Assembly (NCBI RefSeq): GCF_002251945.1
Contig: NZ_NDHW01000111.1
Coordinates: 1-56,531 of the forward strand
Origin: Pseudanabaena sp. SR411
GTDB lineage: Bacteria > Cyanobacteriota > Cyanobacteriia > Pseudanabaenales > Pseudanabaenaceae
Direction: 5' to 3'
Length of the DNA: 56,531 bases
A program made the position numbers and the translations under genes. The notes beneath the pieces are model-generated. The model worked only from the letters and a program-made list of their open reading frames with translations. It had not been told where the DNA came from and searched no databases. Position 1 is the stretch's first letter; each line of letters opens with the position of its first letter. Shown here piece after piece: positions 8,962-17,556 of this stretch.

Positions 8962-10059
8962 TTGGCTGATCTAAAGATTGTTCGACATATTAAAGACGGT
9001 GCTGAGCGTTGGAATACTTGGCGCGAAAAAACTCAGCCTGATGAGATCGATCTGCAAAAAGCGGACTTATCTGGGTTGAAGCTGGTCGGTGCAAATCTGT
9101 CACAAGCAAACTTAAGTAAAGCCAACTTTAGTAAGGCTGATTTAACTCAAGCGGATCTATCGGGTGCAAATTTAAGTGAAACTGCCTTTGTAAATACCAA
9201 TTTGAAGGGAGCCAATTTAAGTGGCGCAATTTTGCATCAGGTCAATTTTGGGCAAGCAAATCTTCAAGATGTTAATCTCACTGGTACGGATCTGCGATCG
9301 CTAGAACTGAGAGGTATAAATCTTGGAGTTGCTAATCTCAGTGGTGCGGACTTACGCGGCGTTAATCTCAGTGGCGAAAGTTTCAAAAAAGCAAATCTCA
9401 GTGGTGCAAATTTCAGTGGTGCAAATCTTCAAAATACTGATTTTAGTAGTGCAAACTTAAGTAATGTGAACTTCAGTAAGGCAACGCTAAATCGAGCCAA
9501 ATTGAGAGGAGCATTATTAACCCGTGCAAATTTATGCGGAGCATCCCTTGATTTTGCCGATATCAGTATGGCGGGATGTCTGATGGCAAATTTTAGTGAG
9601 GCAATTTTAAATAATGCAATTTTGAACAACGCAAACTTAGGCGGCGCGATTTTAAGTGGAGCGCAACTAGTTGGAGCATCTCTATGTAATACATTTTTGA
9701 ATGATGCTTCTCTGAGCATGGCTAATTTTACCAAAGCTAATCTCAGTGATGCTGATTTAAGTCAAACCTATATGTATAGGGCTATTTTGTCACAGACAAC
9801 TTGTATCGAAACGAAATTTCGTCATGCAGAAATGCAGGAAGTGGATCTGAGTATGGCAATTCTTAAAAAAGCAAATTTTGCGATCGCGAACCTTCAAAAT
9901 GCATACTTTGGTGGTGCAGATTTGAGTGGTGCGGTCTTAATTGGAACTAATTTAGAAAGTGCAAATCTGGCTAATGCTAATTTAACTGATGTAGTTATTG
10001 AAAGCACTATTTGGACAGGCGCAAATCTTCAAGGAGTAATAGGCTTTTCTCAGAAATAA
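8962..10059 (+). CDS. Pentapeptide-repeat protein
   Basis: A 365-aa protein made almost wholly of A(D/N)LxX pentapeptides from about residue 30 to 355 (e.g. ADLSGANLSETAFVNTNLKG), which fold as a right-handed quadrilateral beta-helix. There is no signal peptide, so it is probably cytosolic. The N-terminal 30 residues (IVRHIKDGAERWNTWREKTQ) match the short cap seen in many cyanobacterial members. An in-frame TAA at 8953 leaves TTG 8962 as the only plausible start, and the ribosome-binding site is weak. The many near-repeats make the gene a recombination-prone tract. Function unknown. Confidence 0.9.
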   Translation: MADLKIVRHIKDGAERWNTWREKTQPDEIDLQKADLSGLKLVGANLSQANLSKANFSKADLTQADLSGANLSETAFVNTNLKGANLSGAILHQVNFGQANLQDVNLTGTDLRSLELRGINLGVANLSGADLRGVNLSGESFKKANLSGANFSGANLQNTDFSSANLSNVNFSKATLNRAKLRGALLTRANLCGASLDFADISMAGCLMANFSEAILNNAILNNANLGGAILSGAQLVGASLCNTFLNDASLSMANFTKANLSDADLSQTYMYRAILSQTTCIETKFRHAEMQEVDLSMAILKKANFAIANLQNAYFGGADLSGAVLIGTNLESANLANANLTDVVIESTIWTGANLQGVIGFSQK

Positions 10060-10102
10060 TGCTGCTAGATTAGAGGCAGCGCAAAGCGCTTGCTGTTTAC
10101 AT

Positions 10103-10157
10103 AAAACCCAAAAAGCTTGAGGAAGCGCTTTGCGCCTCCTCAAGCTTTTTGGGTTTT
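10103..10157. terminator. Long hairpin after the pentapeptide gene
   Basis: Arms 10103-10128 and 10132-10157 pair with one mismatch around TTT. The core is GAAGCGC-TTT-GCGCCTC, flanked by AAAACCC and GGGTTTT. An in-frame TTG (10149) inside the right arm is unlikely to start larC. Confidence 0.7.
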
Positions 10158-10211
10158 GAAATGCTAGGATTCAGTGACAAGTCATTGTTTATAAATTCTA
10201 TAGGGATCAGC

Positions 10212-11081
10212 ATGGGAAGCGTTGCATATTTGGATTGCCCAACAGGAATCGCGGGTGATATGTGCTTAGGTGCGTTGGTGAGTGCGGGTGTACCGTTAGA
10301 GTATTTACAAGATATTGTATATAAATTAGGACTTGATCGCGAAGTTAAGTTATGGACAGAATCTGTTCATCGAGGTGGTATCGAAGCTACAAAAATGCAT
10401 GTCGAATTACTCAACTATAGTGGCGTTGAGCCACCCATTGTCGAGCCTAAACAAGCTCATTTTCATGCTGATCATATTCATTCCCATAGCCATGAAGCAC
10501 ATAGTCATGATTCTCATCAAGAGCATTCCCATCCAGTGAATTCTCATCCAGTGCATCGCCACTTACCTGATATTGAGAAGATTATCCGTAATGCTAAATT
10601 ACCCAAACAGGTTGAGACTTGGAGTTTAGCAACATTTAAAGAACTCGCGATCGCGGAAGGAGCAGTACATGGTATTGCGCCTGAAGCGGTACATTTTCAT
10701 GAAGTGGGGGCAATCGATGCGATCATCGATATTGTCTGTACCTGTGCAGGATTTGCATGGTTAGAAGTTGAAAAAATCTATTGCTCAGCTTTGCCTGCGG
10801 GTGGTGGCTATGTAAATTGCGATCATGGCAAAATGCCAGTCCCAGCACCTGCTACGCTCAAATTATGGGAAATGCATGGGGTAACGACTTTTGACAATGG
10901 TATTCGTAAGGAATTAGTCACACCTACAGGGGCAGCGATTGCTGTAACTCTCAGTGAAAAATTTGGCGAAGTTCCCTTAATGAAAATCAAAAAAGTGGGA
11001 CTGGGTGCAGGTACACAGGATTTAGAAATTCCTAATGCTCTAAGGTTATGGGTTGGTAAAAGCAAGAAAAAAAAAGAGTAA
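10212..11081 (+). CDS. larC: LarC nickel insertion protein, N-terminal part (LarC1)
   Basis: LarC is the CTP-dependent nickel chelatase that inserts Ni into the pyridinium bisthiocarboxylate nucleotide cofactor of lactate racemase-type enzymes. The ATG at 10212 begins at the family N-terminus (GSVAYLDCPTGIAGDM) and has AGGG upstream. A His-rich loop follows (HFHADHIHSHSHEAH and further), a probable Ni-binding stretch, then the conserved AEGAVHGIAPEAVHFHEVGA and ELVTPTGAAIAVTL. This frame stops at 11079-11081, directly after AAG and an A9 run (11067-11075). The conserved C-terminal half continues in the -1 frame without a stop codon. No larA, larB or larE is in the window. Confidence 0.88.
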   Translation: MGSVAYLDCPTGIAGDMCLGALVSAGVPLEYLQDIVYKLGLDREVKLWTESVHRGGIEATKMHVELLNYSGVEPPIVEPKQAHFHADHIHSHSHEAHSHDSHQEHSHPVNSHPVHRHLPDIEKIIRNAKLPKQVETWSLATFKELAIAEGAVHGIAPEAVHFHEVGAIDAIIDIVCTCAGFAWLEVEKIYCSALPAGGGYVNCDHGKMPVPAPATLKLWEMHGVTTFDNGIRKELVTPTGAAIAVTLSEKFGEVPLMKIKKVGLGAGTQDLEIPNALRLWVGKSKKKKE

Positions 11082-11122
11082 ATCTTGAAAAGATTTACTC
11101 CCTTGGGAGTGAATCTTTTCAA
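11067..11122 (+). promoter_or_regulatory. Candidate -1 frameshift site: A9 slippery run and competing hairpins
   Basis: A9 (11067-11075) is followed at once by an 11-bp perfect hairpin (11076-11086 with 11090-11100, loop GAA). A second, mutually exclusive stem of up to 18 bp joins 11085-11102 to 11105-11122. The first larC frame stops at 11079 and the -1 frame is open through the site. A slippery A run with a downstream structure is the classic layout for programmed -1 frameshifting or polymerase slippage. A plain mutation or homopolymer sequencing error could look the same. Confidence 0.55.
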
Positions 11123-11578
11123 ACAGTCGAAACGATCGCTGTTTTAGAAACTCAAGTCGATGATATGACTGCTCAGGCGATCGCCTATACGATGGAAGAA
11201 TTATTAAAAAATGGCGCGTTAGATGTTTATACCCAAGCGATCAGCATGAAAAAATCTCGCACTGGCACATTAATTACGGTTATTTGCCCCTGCGATCGCC
11301 AAACCATTTGTGAGCAAATTCTGTTTCAGGAAACGAGTACTCTCGGCATTAGGTATCGATTACAGGAGCGTAAAATTCTCTATCGGGAAATTCATGAAGT
11401 CGAAACAGAATATGGTAAGGCGAGAGTCAAAATTGCATGGCGCGATGGATTCTGTACGATTCAGCCAGAATATGAGGACTGTGCGAAGTTGGCGCGATCG
11501 CATAATATTCCATTAATTCGAGTTCAAGAAGTAGTTAAACTAGCAGGAGCATTGATTAATCGTAGGGGCAATTCATGA
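11075..11578 (+). CDS. larC: LarC nickel insertion protein, C-terminal part (LarC2), -1 frame
   Basis: Continues LarC after a -1 shift. From AGA 11075 the frame reads through the hairpins into IAVLETQVDDMTAQ, the conserved start of the LarC C-terminal domain, then KSRTGTLITVICPC and RYRLQERKILYREI, ending near residue 168 of this part. An internal ATG (11165) exists but lies inside the conserved VDDMT motif, so independent start there would truncate the domain. The last codons and the stop (TGA 11576-11578) lie inside a 54-bp perfect palindrome. In Lactobacillus plantarum, larC is reported to be expressed through a frameshift as LarC1/LarC2, which makes a functional split plausible. Confidence 0.75.
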   Translation, partial: RVNLEKIYSLGSESFQTVETIAVLETQVDDMTAQAIAYTMEELLKNGALDVYTQAISMKKSRTGTLITVICPCDRQTICEQILFQETSTLGIRYRLQERKILYREIHEVETEYGKARVKIAWRDGFCTIQPEYEDCAKLARSHNIPLIRVQEVVKLAGALINRRGNS

Positions 11579-11602
11579 ATTGCCCCTACGATTAATCAAT
11601 GC
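11549..11602. repeat. 54-bp perfect loopless palindrome (GGCAATTCATGAATTGCC core)
   Basis: 27-bp arms with no spacer, centred between 11575 and 11576. It contains the larC stop at its centre and ends 8 nt before the gvpK stop, so it lies between convergent genes and could terminate both. It shares its 18-bp core with 50778-50811 and 52676-52711. Confidence 0.85.
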
Positions 11603-11609
11603 AATGACG

Positions 11610-12065
11610 TTAGTGAGATGCAGATTTATCGCCTGAAGTCAGTAATAATTTCAACTTGAGATCGATTAAGTTAATATCAGCCAAACCTATTTGCACATCA
11701 CCTTCTAAAACGATTCCTGTACTAATTAAGCGATCAAGTAATTCCAAAATTGATGATTCACTTGAGGATTTGTCGGGATAATATGCGCCTCGTCTAGGTA
11801 GCAGTTTGCCAAATTCTCCCAAATCAAGATTTAGGTCTTCAGGATCAATATCGAGAACTTCGCAAAGATTAAAAATCTGCTGTTCTAAAGCTTGTAAACT
11901 ATCGGCAGCTTTCTCGATTTCCGATTCAGTTAACTTTTCAGCATCCATCCGTCGAATTACTTGGGCTTCCATTAACTGACGCAACAATTCCACCAATGTG
12001 AGAATTAGTGGCGCTAGTCCAGATTTTTTTGGCTTGACAATTAAACTGTCATTACTATCAGTCAT
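11610..12065 (-). CDS. gvpK: Gas vesicle protein GvpK
   Basis: A 151-aa member of the GvpK family, an accessory protein for assembling gas vesicles, the protein-shelled buoyancy organelles of many cyanobacteria. Diagnostic stretches: GLAPLILTLVELLRQLMEAQ, VIRRMDAEKLTESEIEKA, LDIDPEDLNLDLGEFG, and the C-terminal DRLISTGIVLEGDVQIGLAD, which recalls the GvpA/GvpJ-like sequence. No other gvp gene is in the window, although gvp genes are usually clustered. The start at ATG 12065 fits the family length. Confidence 0.92.
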   Translation of the reverse strand: MTDSNDSLIVKPKKSGLAPLILTLVELLRQLMEAQVIRRMDAEKLTESEIEKAADSLQALEQQIFNLCEVLDIDPEDLNLDLGEFGKLLPRRGAYYPDKSSSESSILELLDRLISTGIVLEGDVQIGLADINLIDLKLKLLLTSGDKSASH

Positions 12066-12095
12066 TTAAGAATTCCACAGGCTTCTTAGCGTAGT

Positions 12096-12198
12096 TTATC
12101 CTAAAAAACAAAATGGCGTAGCCATTTTGTTTTTTAAAACCTTTACTGGGTTTAGTTTTTAATTCCCAAAAGTGTCGTCACACTTTTGGGAATTGTTA
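12096..12198 (+). repeat. Two-hairpin repeat element, copy 1
   Basis: The first hairpin at 12102-12136 has core ATGGC-GTA-GCCAT. A linker of about 24 nt (TTTACTGGGTTTAG) leads to a second hairpin at 12161-12194 (AATTC arms, AAGTGT core, loop CGTC). The same order, spacing and linker occur at 15580-15683 and, inverted, at 34411-34509, but the stem arms differ. Confidence 0.8.
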
Positions 12199-12200
12199 CT

Positions 12201-12237
12201 AGAGCAGGTTGCGACGCGAAGCGTCGCAACCTGCTCT
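12201..12237. terminator. Perfect hairpin after the ECF-type ATPase gene
   Basis: Arms 12201-12217 and 12221-12237 (17 bp) with loop GAA. On the minus strand it follows the ABC ATPase stop by 2 nt, so it is its likely terminator. Confidence 0.7.
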
Positions 12238-12239
12238 TC

Positions 12240-12857
12240 TTATATCTTGCCATGGGAAATAGTCCAAGTTTGATCCGCCATTGAGTCAAGCTCTTCAGGA
12301 TCATGGGTGACAACGAGAATTGTCCAATTTTTTTTAAGTTCTTGCAGAATGCCAAGGATTTGCTTACGCATTGACCAGTCTAAGCCTGCGGTAGGCTCAT
12401 CAAGCAATAACAAACTAGGTTGACGAATTAACTGCACCGCAAGTGCTAATCGTCTCTGCTGACCACCACTTAGAGACTGTGGCGAGGTACTGGGACTGAG
12501 ATGGCTTAAGCCGACAGAACTTAATGCTCCCTGTATGCGATCGCCATCCAGATCAATATGCCCTAGTCTTAATTCTTCTAAAATTGTACTTCCACAAAAA
12601 TGACGCTCAGGAAACTGAAATACTAACCCACATATTTGCTGCAAGTGGTCAGGCATTAATTCTTGAGAGTGCCAGTAAATGCTGCCACTAGTCCAATCAA
12701 CAAATCCTGCCAAAATCTCCAGTAAGGTACTTTTGCCAGAACCACTGGGTCCCACCATCAAGCCCAATTGCCGATCCTGCAACTCAAAAGATATATTTTG
12801 GAGAATTGCTTCAGGGGTAGCAGGTGGGTGATAGCAAAGATTGCGGATAGAAAGCAT
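12240..12857 (-). CDS. ABC/ECF-type transporter ATP-binding protein
   Basis: A 205-aa ATPase domain. Walker [14 protein letters not shown] is near residue 36. The Q-loop lies in CGLVFQFPERHF, whose QFPE is typical of EcfA/CbiO ATPases. The signature is SLSGGQQRRLALAVQL, Walker B LLLLDEPTAGLDW, and the switch His is in VVTHDPEELD. The QFPE motif points to an energy-coupling-factor vitamin or metal importer. A CbiQ/EcfT-like permease lies 32 kb away (44229-45152), and no partner is adjacent. Palindromes flank the gene on both sides, so it is probably transcribed alone. Confidence 0.85.
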   Translation of the reverse strand: MLSIRNLCYHPPATPEAILQNISFELQDRQLGLMVGPSGSGKSTLLEILAGFVDWTSGSIYWHSQELMPDHLQQICGLVFQFPERHFCGSTILEELRLGHIDLDGDRIQGALSSVGLSHLSPSTSPQSLSGGQQRRLALAVQLIRQPSLLLLDEPTAGLDWSMRKQILGILQELKKNWTILVVTHDPEELDSMADQTWTISHGKI

Positions 12858-12864
12858 AAAAAAT

Positions 12865-12901
12865 ATGAAGGTTAGAATGGCTTAGCCATTCTAACCTTCA
12901 T
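12865..12901. repeat. Palindrome between the ECF-type ATPase and hybrid kinase genes
   Basis: Perfect arms around loop TTA, core ATGGC-TTA-GCCAT, related to the first stem of the two-hairpin repeat. It lies 7 nt upstream of the ATPase start and downstream of the kinase gene. Confidence 0.7.
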
Positions 12902-12966
12902 TCTTAAAAAGAAGAAATGGCAGCGCTTTGGGCTACCACTTTTTCAAATGCTAAGGACTTCGCAGT

Positions 12967-13023
12967 AAAATTATGAACCTTTTGTGGCGCAGCAAAGCCG
13001 CGCCACAAAAGGTTCATAATTTT
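12967..13023. terminator. Hairpin overlapping the hybrid kinase stop
   Basis: Arms of about 27 nt with one mismatch around an AAA loop, core GTGGCGC and GCGCCAC. The right arm includes the kinase stop (13016-13014). Likely terminator for the minus-strand kinase gene. Confidence 0.7.
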
Positions 13024-15491
13024 GCAAGTTCTTGACAAGCAATTTGATATTGCTGCTCAATTTGGGTGAAGAGTTCGGGCAAGCCTTCGGGATCTTCACG
13101 TTTACCCTTTAGCTCAACTTCGAGACAGAGCTTACCCAGAGCCTTAGCCCCCAAAATATTGCTACTTCCTTTCAAGGTGTGTGCGTTATAGCTCACCTCT
13201 TGCAGATCGTTATTGGCGATCGCCTGTCGCAGGTTTTTTAATAGGACAGGTGCTTCTTCGATCGTGAATAAATTGATCATGCGTCCAATCAACTTAGGAT
13301 TAATTTGTTCAAGATTCTTGATTGCGGCGGGATCGATCGCTGAAAGAATATGCACTTTTTCGTTTATATCTACTGCTGCGATCGCCTCATTAATTTGCTC
13401 ACCCACAGCCCATTTCTCAATTGTCCGTTGCAGCGAATCCATCATGATCGGCTTGCTGATGTAATCATCCATCCCAGCCCGCAAACACATTTCGCGATCG
13501 CCCTGCATTGCACTAGCCGTCATCGCAATAATCGTGGGGCGCTCATAACCTGTATGCAACTCATGCCAATGATTAACCAAATAAGTTGCGGTTTCTAGTC
13601 CATCCATTTCAGGCATCTGCACATCTAGCAATAACAAATCATAATGGTTGACCTGCAAGGCTTCTAGCACTGCTAAGCCATTATCGACGACATCGGGCTG
13701 ATAGCCCATCTTAATCAGCATCGCCATTGCTAGTTCTTGATTAATTAAGTTGTCTTCCGCAATCAAGATTTTTAATGGCACGCGATCGCCCAACCGACTA
13801 CCACTACTGACGCTCTTATTCATCGCATCTTGCAGGGTATAGCTTGGTCGTTCCTTGGCAATTTGGGTGGTGATTGTAAATGAAAAAGTCGAACCTTGAT
13901 TAGTTTTGCTTTCGACTTGGATTTTACCTCCCATATTTTCCACTAAATTCTTGCAGATCACTAGTCCCAGCCCAGTACCACCGTACTTGCGGGAGGTAGC
14001 CGCCGTGGCTTGCGAAAAGGGCTGAAATAGTCGCTGTATTTGGTCAGTGGTAATGCCAATACCTGTATCAGTTACCGAAAACAGTAATTGAAAAGGTTGA
14101 TCAGAGGTAGGAACTTGATCAGAGGCTAAACGTACCCCAATTCGCACTGAACCTGTATCTGTAAATTTGAGGGCATTAGAAACCAGATTCAATAGAATCT
14201 GTCGCAGTCTTGTCACATCTCCAACGATAAATGGTGGTACATGGGAATGCATACTAACTTCAAACTTCAGACTCTTTTCCTTGGCTTTCGATAACTGCAC
14301 GTCATAGATATCACGCACCAAAGCTCTGACATCTAGGGCTACACTTTCTAATTCCAATTTGCCAGATTCAATTTTAGAGAAATCCAAAATATCATTGATT
14401 ACCGAAAGCAGCATTTCCCCACTGACTTGGATCGTCCTTACAAATTTATCCTGTTCGGTGCTGAGATCTGTCCCTGCTAAGAGTTGGGTCATGCCGATCA
14501 CCCCATTGATCGGTGTCCGAATTTCATGGCTCATCATCGCCAGAAAAGCTGCCTTAGTGCGAACTGCTTCTTCAGCCTCATCTTTGGCTTTACGCAGATC
14601 TTCCATTAATTGCATCTGTCGCAGATTTGCTTGTTTTTTGGCGGTGATATCACGAAAGCACCAAATCAAGCCAAAGAATTTATTTTGCTCTGAACTGACA
14701 GGACTAGTGTAGTAATCAAATATGCGATCGCCATAAATAATTTCGCCATGTCTGGCTACGTCAGGATCATCGTAAGTGGTCTCTACTAAATTTATCAGTA
14801 CTTCAGGAAGATCGGATTTAATAAAAAATGTCCCCAATGGTGATCCATTGTGAAACTCATGCTCAAGCCCATCACCAATAAATAAGTCATGGGGAATGTT
14901 CCACATTTCGCAAAACCGACGGTTAAAACTAACAATCCGTCCTTGTTCATCGACAGCCAGAATTCCATCGATCGCCGCCTCTTTTTGAGCATGGAGCAGC
15001 AGGTTAGTCCGTTGGAGATCCTTGAGCATCCCAATTCTGTCAAAGACAGCCTGCGAGAGTTCATGGTTCTTTTGAGCTAGGTGCATTTGCAGATGCCGCA
15101 ATGTCAAATGTAAATGCACACGCGCAAATAGTTCGGCAAGCTGAGACAGTTTGACAACGATAAAATCTGCACCACCAATTTCAAAAGCTTGGAGCTTTGC
15201 TTCGATATCATCATGGATGCTCGTAAAAATGATCGGAATATTTTCGGTGATCGTATCGGCTTTGAGAATACGACAGACTTCATAGCCACTTATTTGGGGC
15301 AAAAATATATTCAATAGGATTAAGTCTGGCGGATGGGATTGCACATATAGCAAAGCATCACTGCTATCTCCAGCCGTTTTGACGATATAGCCACGCTTTT
15401 TCAGAGCCGATGCTAGCTCATGGCGAATATCTGGATCATCGTCAACCACAAGTATCGTTGATTGAGAAACATCGATCGCATTTGCTTGCAC
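13014..15491 (-). CDS. Hybrid sensor histidine kinase (REC-PAS-HisKA-HATPase-REC-Hpt)
   Basis: 825 aa, cytosolic, no membrane segment. Order: N-terminal receiver (12-130); linker helix and PAS (about 170-290, [20 protein letters not shown]); HisKA with His322 in [12 protein letters not shown]; HATPase_c with N-box [19 protein letters not shown] and [12 protein letters not shown]; second receiver with Asp623 in [13 protein letters not shown]; Hpt with His771 in AHTLKGSSN. The chain has every part of a His-Asp-His relay. The first receiver keeps DDD at 17-19 but has Asn61 where the phospho-accepting Asp should be ([11 protein letters not shown]), and IVVKLS instead of a KP motif, so it is probably a pseudo-receiver. 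No cognate regulator gene is adjacent. Confidence 0.95.
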   Translation of the reverse strand: MQANAIDVSQSTILVVDDDPDIRHELASALKKRGYIVKTAGDSSDALLYVQSHPPDLILLNIFLPQISGYEVCRILKADTITENIPIIFTSIHDDIEAKLQAFEIGGADFIVVKLSQLAELFARVHLHLTLRHLQMHLAQKNHELSQAVFDRIGMLKDLQRTNLLLHAQKEAAIDGILAVDEQGRIVSFNRRFCEMWNIPHDLFIGDGLEHEFHNGSPLGTFFIKSDLPEVLINLVETTYDDPDVARHGEIIYGDRIFDYYTSPVSSEQNKFFGLIWCFRDITAKKQANLRQMQLMEDLRKAKDEAEEAVRTKAAFLAMMSHEIRTPINGVIGMTQLLAGTDLSTEQDKFVRTIQVSGEMLLSVINDILDFSKIESGKLELESVALDVRALVRDIYDVQLSKAKEKSLKFEVSMHSHVPPFIVGDVTRLRQILLNLVSNALKFTDTGSVRIGVRLASDQVPTSDQPFQLLFSVTDTGIGITTDQIQRLFQPFSQATAATSRKYGGTGLGLVICKNLVENMGGKIQVESKTNQGSTFSFTITTQIAKERPSYTLQDAMNKSVSSGSRLGDRVPLKILIAEDNLINQELAMAMLIKMGYQPDVVDNGLAVLEALQVNHYDLLLLDVQMPEMDGLETATYLVNHWHELHTGYERPTIIAMTASAMQGDREMCLRAGMDDYISKPIMMDSLQRTIEKWAVGEQINEAIAAVDINEKVHILSAIDPAAIKNLEQINPKLIGRMINLFTIEEAPVLLKNLRQAIANNDLQEVSYNAHTLKGSSNILGAKALGKLCLEVELKGKREDPEGLPELFTQIEQQYQIACQELAKL

Positions 15492-15579
15492 GACTTGATC
15501 ACCTTTTGATCACTTTAAGTAGAAAGCTTACAGTGCTTTGCGCTGAAGTAAAACCCAGATTTTTATAAAAAGTCCCACT

Positions 15580-15683
15580 TTATCCTAAATCAAGAAATGG
15601 CGTAGCCATTTCTTGATTTAAAAACCCTTACTGAATTTGGTTTTTAATTCAAGAAAGTGTGTCAACACTCTTGTGAATTGGTA
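15580..15683 (+). repeat. Two-hairpin repeat element, copy 2
   Basis: Hairpin 1 at 15586-15620 (core ATGGC-GTA-GCCAT), linker with CCTTACTGAATTTGG, hairpin 2 at 15646-15679 (AATTC ends, imperfect). It lies between the minus-strand kinase start and the tldD end. In 15492-15754 I see only this element, the hairpin at 15718, and presumably the kinase promoter. Confidence 0.8.
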
Positions 15684-15717
15684 TTAGGGATCTTTTATAG
15701 CGATCGCCAACCTAAAG

Positions 15718-15750
15718 GCAGAAAGGCGACGCTCTGCGTCACCTTTCTGC
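15718..15750 (-). terminator. Terminator-like hairpin after tldD
   Basis: 15-bp arms with one mismatch around TCT, core GGCGACGC and GCGTCACC. It begins 4 nt beyond the tldD stop on the minus strand. Confidence 0.7.
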
Positions 15751-15754
15751 GATA

Positions 15755-17224
15755 TTAGCGTCCCCCGACGGTAATTGCATCAACCTTAATATGAGGTTGT
15801 CCAACGGTGACATAGACACTGCCACTGACGGAGCCACAGAAACCTGCGGCAAGTTCTAGATCGCGAGAACTCATCGAGATTTCTTGCATGATTTCTTTAG
15901 CATCACCAATCAAAGTGGCTCCTTTGAGTGGTTTGGTAATTTTGCCATTTTCGATCAGGTAAGCCTCGTCAACAGCAAAGTTAAACTGACCAGTCGGCAA
16001 AACGCTACCGCCACCCATTTTTTTGCAGTAAATGCCTTTATCCACGGAGGCAAAGAGATCATCTAAAGCAAAATCACCAGCATCAATATAGGTGTTTCGC
16101 ATCCGACTTGCTGCTGCATAGGCGTAGCTTTGGCGACGACCGCTACCTGTGCGCGGATGTCCTGTGCGTAACTCACCAGCGCGATCGCTGATAAAGTTTT
16201 TCAAAATTCCATTCTCAATTAAGAGGGTGCGCTGCGTGGGCATCCCCTCATCATCCATATCGATAGTTCCAAAAGCTTCTTCAGAACGACCTTCATCCCA
16301 AGCCGTGAGGTTTTTATGGGCAATTTTTTGACCTTTCATTTCTGCAAAAGGCGTTGTTTTTGCTTCGATGCCCGTAGTTTCTAGTAAATGTCCACAGGCT
16401 TCATGGAAGATCACGCCACCAAACTGGTTTGCCATGATGATGGGATAGGAACCAGATTCCACATAATCAGCATAGAGCATTTGCCCTGCGGCTTCGACGA
16501 TTTCATCGACGACGGGTTCATAGTTCCAATTGCGAAGGTAGCTGGGGTCGCTCGTACCGCCAACACGCTTACCAATGGATGAACGATTTGCTCCATCCGC
16601 ACAGAGTAAGTTAGAACCTATCGACTGGGTAAGCCGAATATCTCTGGCGAATGTACCATCACTAGCAGCAACTAGAACTTCTTGCCAATCACGGAAATAC
16701 CCCGATCGCCTTGATTGGATATGTTTACCTTTTTTGGCTATCAGCGCATTGGCTCCAAGCAAGATATCGCCCATTTCCCGCATGGGGCTACATTGCGCGA
16801 TCCATGATTCTTTATCTTTTTTAGTAGCATAGTCACGGAATAGCTCTAAATGAATAGAAGGAATGATCGAGTTTTGAGAAGGAAGTTGTAATCCTAGGAT
16901 AGAAAGAGCGCGTTCGAGAGCCGATTTTAGCCCTAGAAAAGTCAAATCATTGGTGCTGACATAACAATCGGCTTTGCCCTTAAAAGCACGAATTCCTGCT
17001 CCTGTAGATAGTCGTGGCGAGATGCTCGTAATCGTGTCATCTTCTGCAAGACAGCTAATGTAATTATTCCGTTCTAAAAAAAACTCCACAAAATCTGCGC
17101 CTGCGGCTCGCCCAAGCCCCAATAGAATCGACAGTGGGGCTTCCCATGTTTCGTCAAAGCGATCGCTAACGGTTGCATATTGCAGATTTGCTAGCTCTTT
17201 GGTCTGGAGCAGGTTACTGATCAT
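15755..17224 (-). CDS. tldD: TldD/PmbA-family metalloprotease
   Basis: A 489-aa member of the TldD/PmbA (U62) zinc protease family. In E. coli, TldD with TldE degrades unfolded peptides and matures microcin B17. The zinc motif HEACGH is seen at residues 274-279 within [13 protein letters not shown], followed by the conserved [16 protein letters not shown] and [13 protein letters not shown] blocks. The C-terminus ([20 protein letters not shown]) is typical. No pmbA partner is in the window. The ATG at 17224 follows a purine-poor leader. Confidence 0.93.
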   Translation of the reverse strand: MISNLLQTKELANLQYATVSDRFDETWEAPLSILLGLGRAAGADFVEFFLERNNYISCLAEDDTITSISPRLSTGAGIRAFKGKADCYVSTNDLTFLGLKSALERALSILGLQLPSQNSIIPSIHLELFRDYATKKDKESWIAQCSPMREMGDILLGANALIAKKGKHIQSRRSGYFRDWQEVLVAASDGTFARDIRLTQSIGSNLLCADGANRSSIGKRVGGTSDPSYLRNWNYEPVVDEIVEAAGQMLYADYVESGSYPIIMANQFGGVIFHEACGHLLETTGIEAKTTPFAEMKGQKIAHKNLTAWDEGRSEEAFGTIDMDDEGMPTQRTLLIENGILKNFISDRAGELRTGHPRTGSGRRQSYAYAAASRMRNTYIDAGDFALDDLFASVDKGIYCKKMGGGSVLPTGQFNFAVDEAYLIENGKITKPLKGATLIGDAKEIMQEISMSSRDLELAAGFCGSVSGSVYVTVGQPHIKVDAITVGGR

Positions 17225-17556
17225 GATATTTGGCAGTTTGGTTAATTATTTCTTCTGCAAGTGTAACAAATCAATAAATGCTTACAGTGAATTCTATAAG
17301 GTAACGGCTGCACATTTTTGCAACAGAAAGATTGCTACGATAACAAATTAAAATCTTTATCATCAAGAATTTTTATTATATTTTAAGCGCTATAAACGAT
17401 TGTAAAAAATCAGAGTTCAGAAGCTTTGCTATACTTAATGTTAAGCAATCATTACATATTCCCATTAGTTCTTAGCTTGCTCAGACACTTATCTTTACTG
17501 CTCTACCAGAATTTGCCATCACCATAAGCTTTGCAAACTATAAACAAACTGGAGTT
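17225..17556. other. 332-bp divergent spacer between tldD and the large hybrid kinase
   Basis: AT-rich spacer that must hold the promoters of both divergent genes. No palindrome of the recurrent families and no small ORF that I can support. A good GGAG ribosome-binding site ends it, just before ATG 17557. Confidence 0.6.

Noticed and set aside
9429-9734. 101-aa minus-strand frame in the pentapeptide gene
   Set aside because: It is the mirror of the periodic A-N-L codons on the plus strand. It has no ribosome-binding site and no recognisable sequence.
8962-10059. Pentapeptide gene as a tandem DNA repeat locus
   Set aside because: Repeats are at protein level (A-x-L-x-x) with diverged codons. 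I see no long exact DNA repeat.
10149-10211. Extension of larC upstream to TTG 10149
   Set aside because: The TTG lies in the right arm of the upstream hairpin. The family N-terminus begins at ATG 10212, which has AGGG ahead of it.
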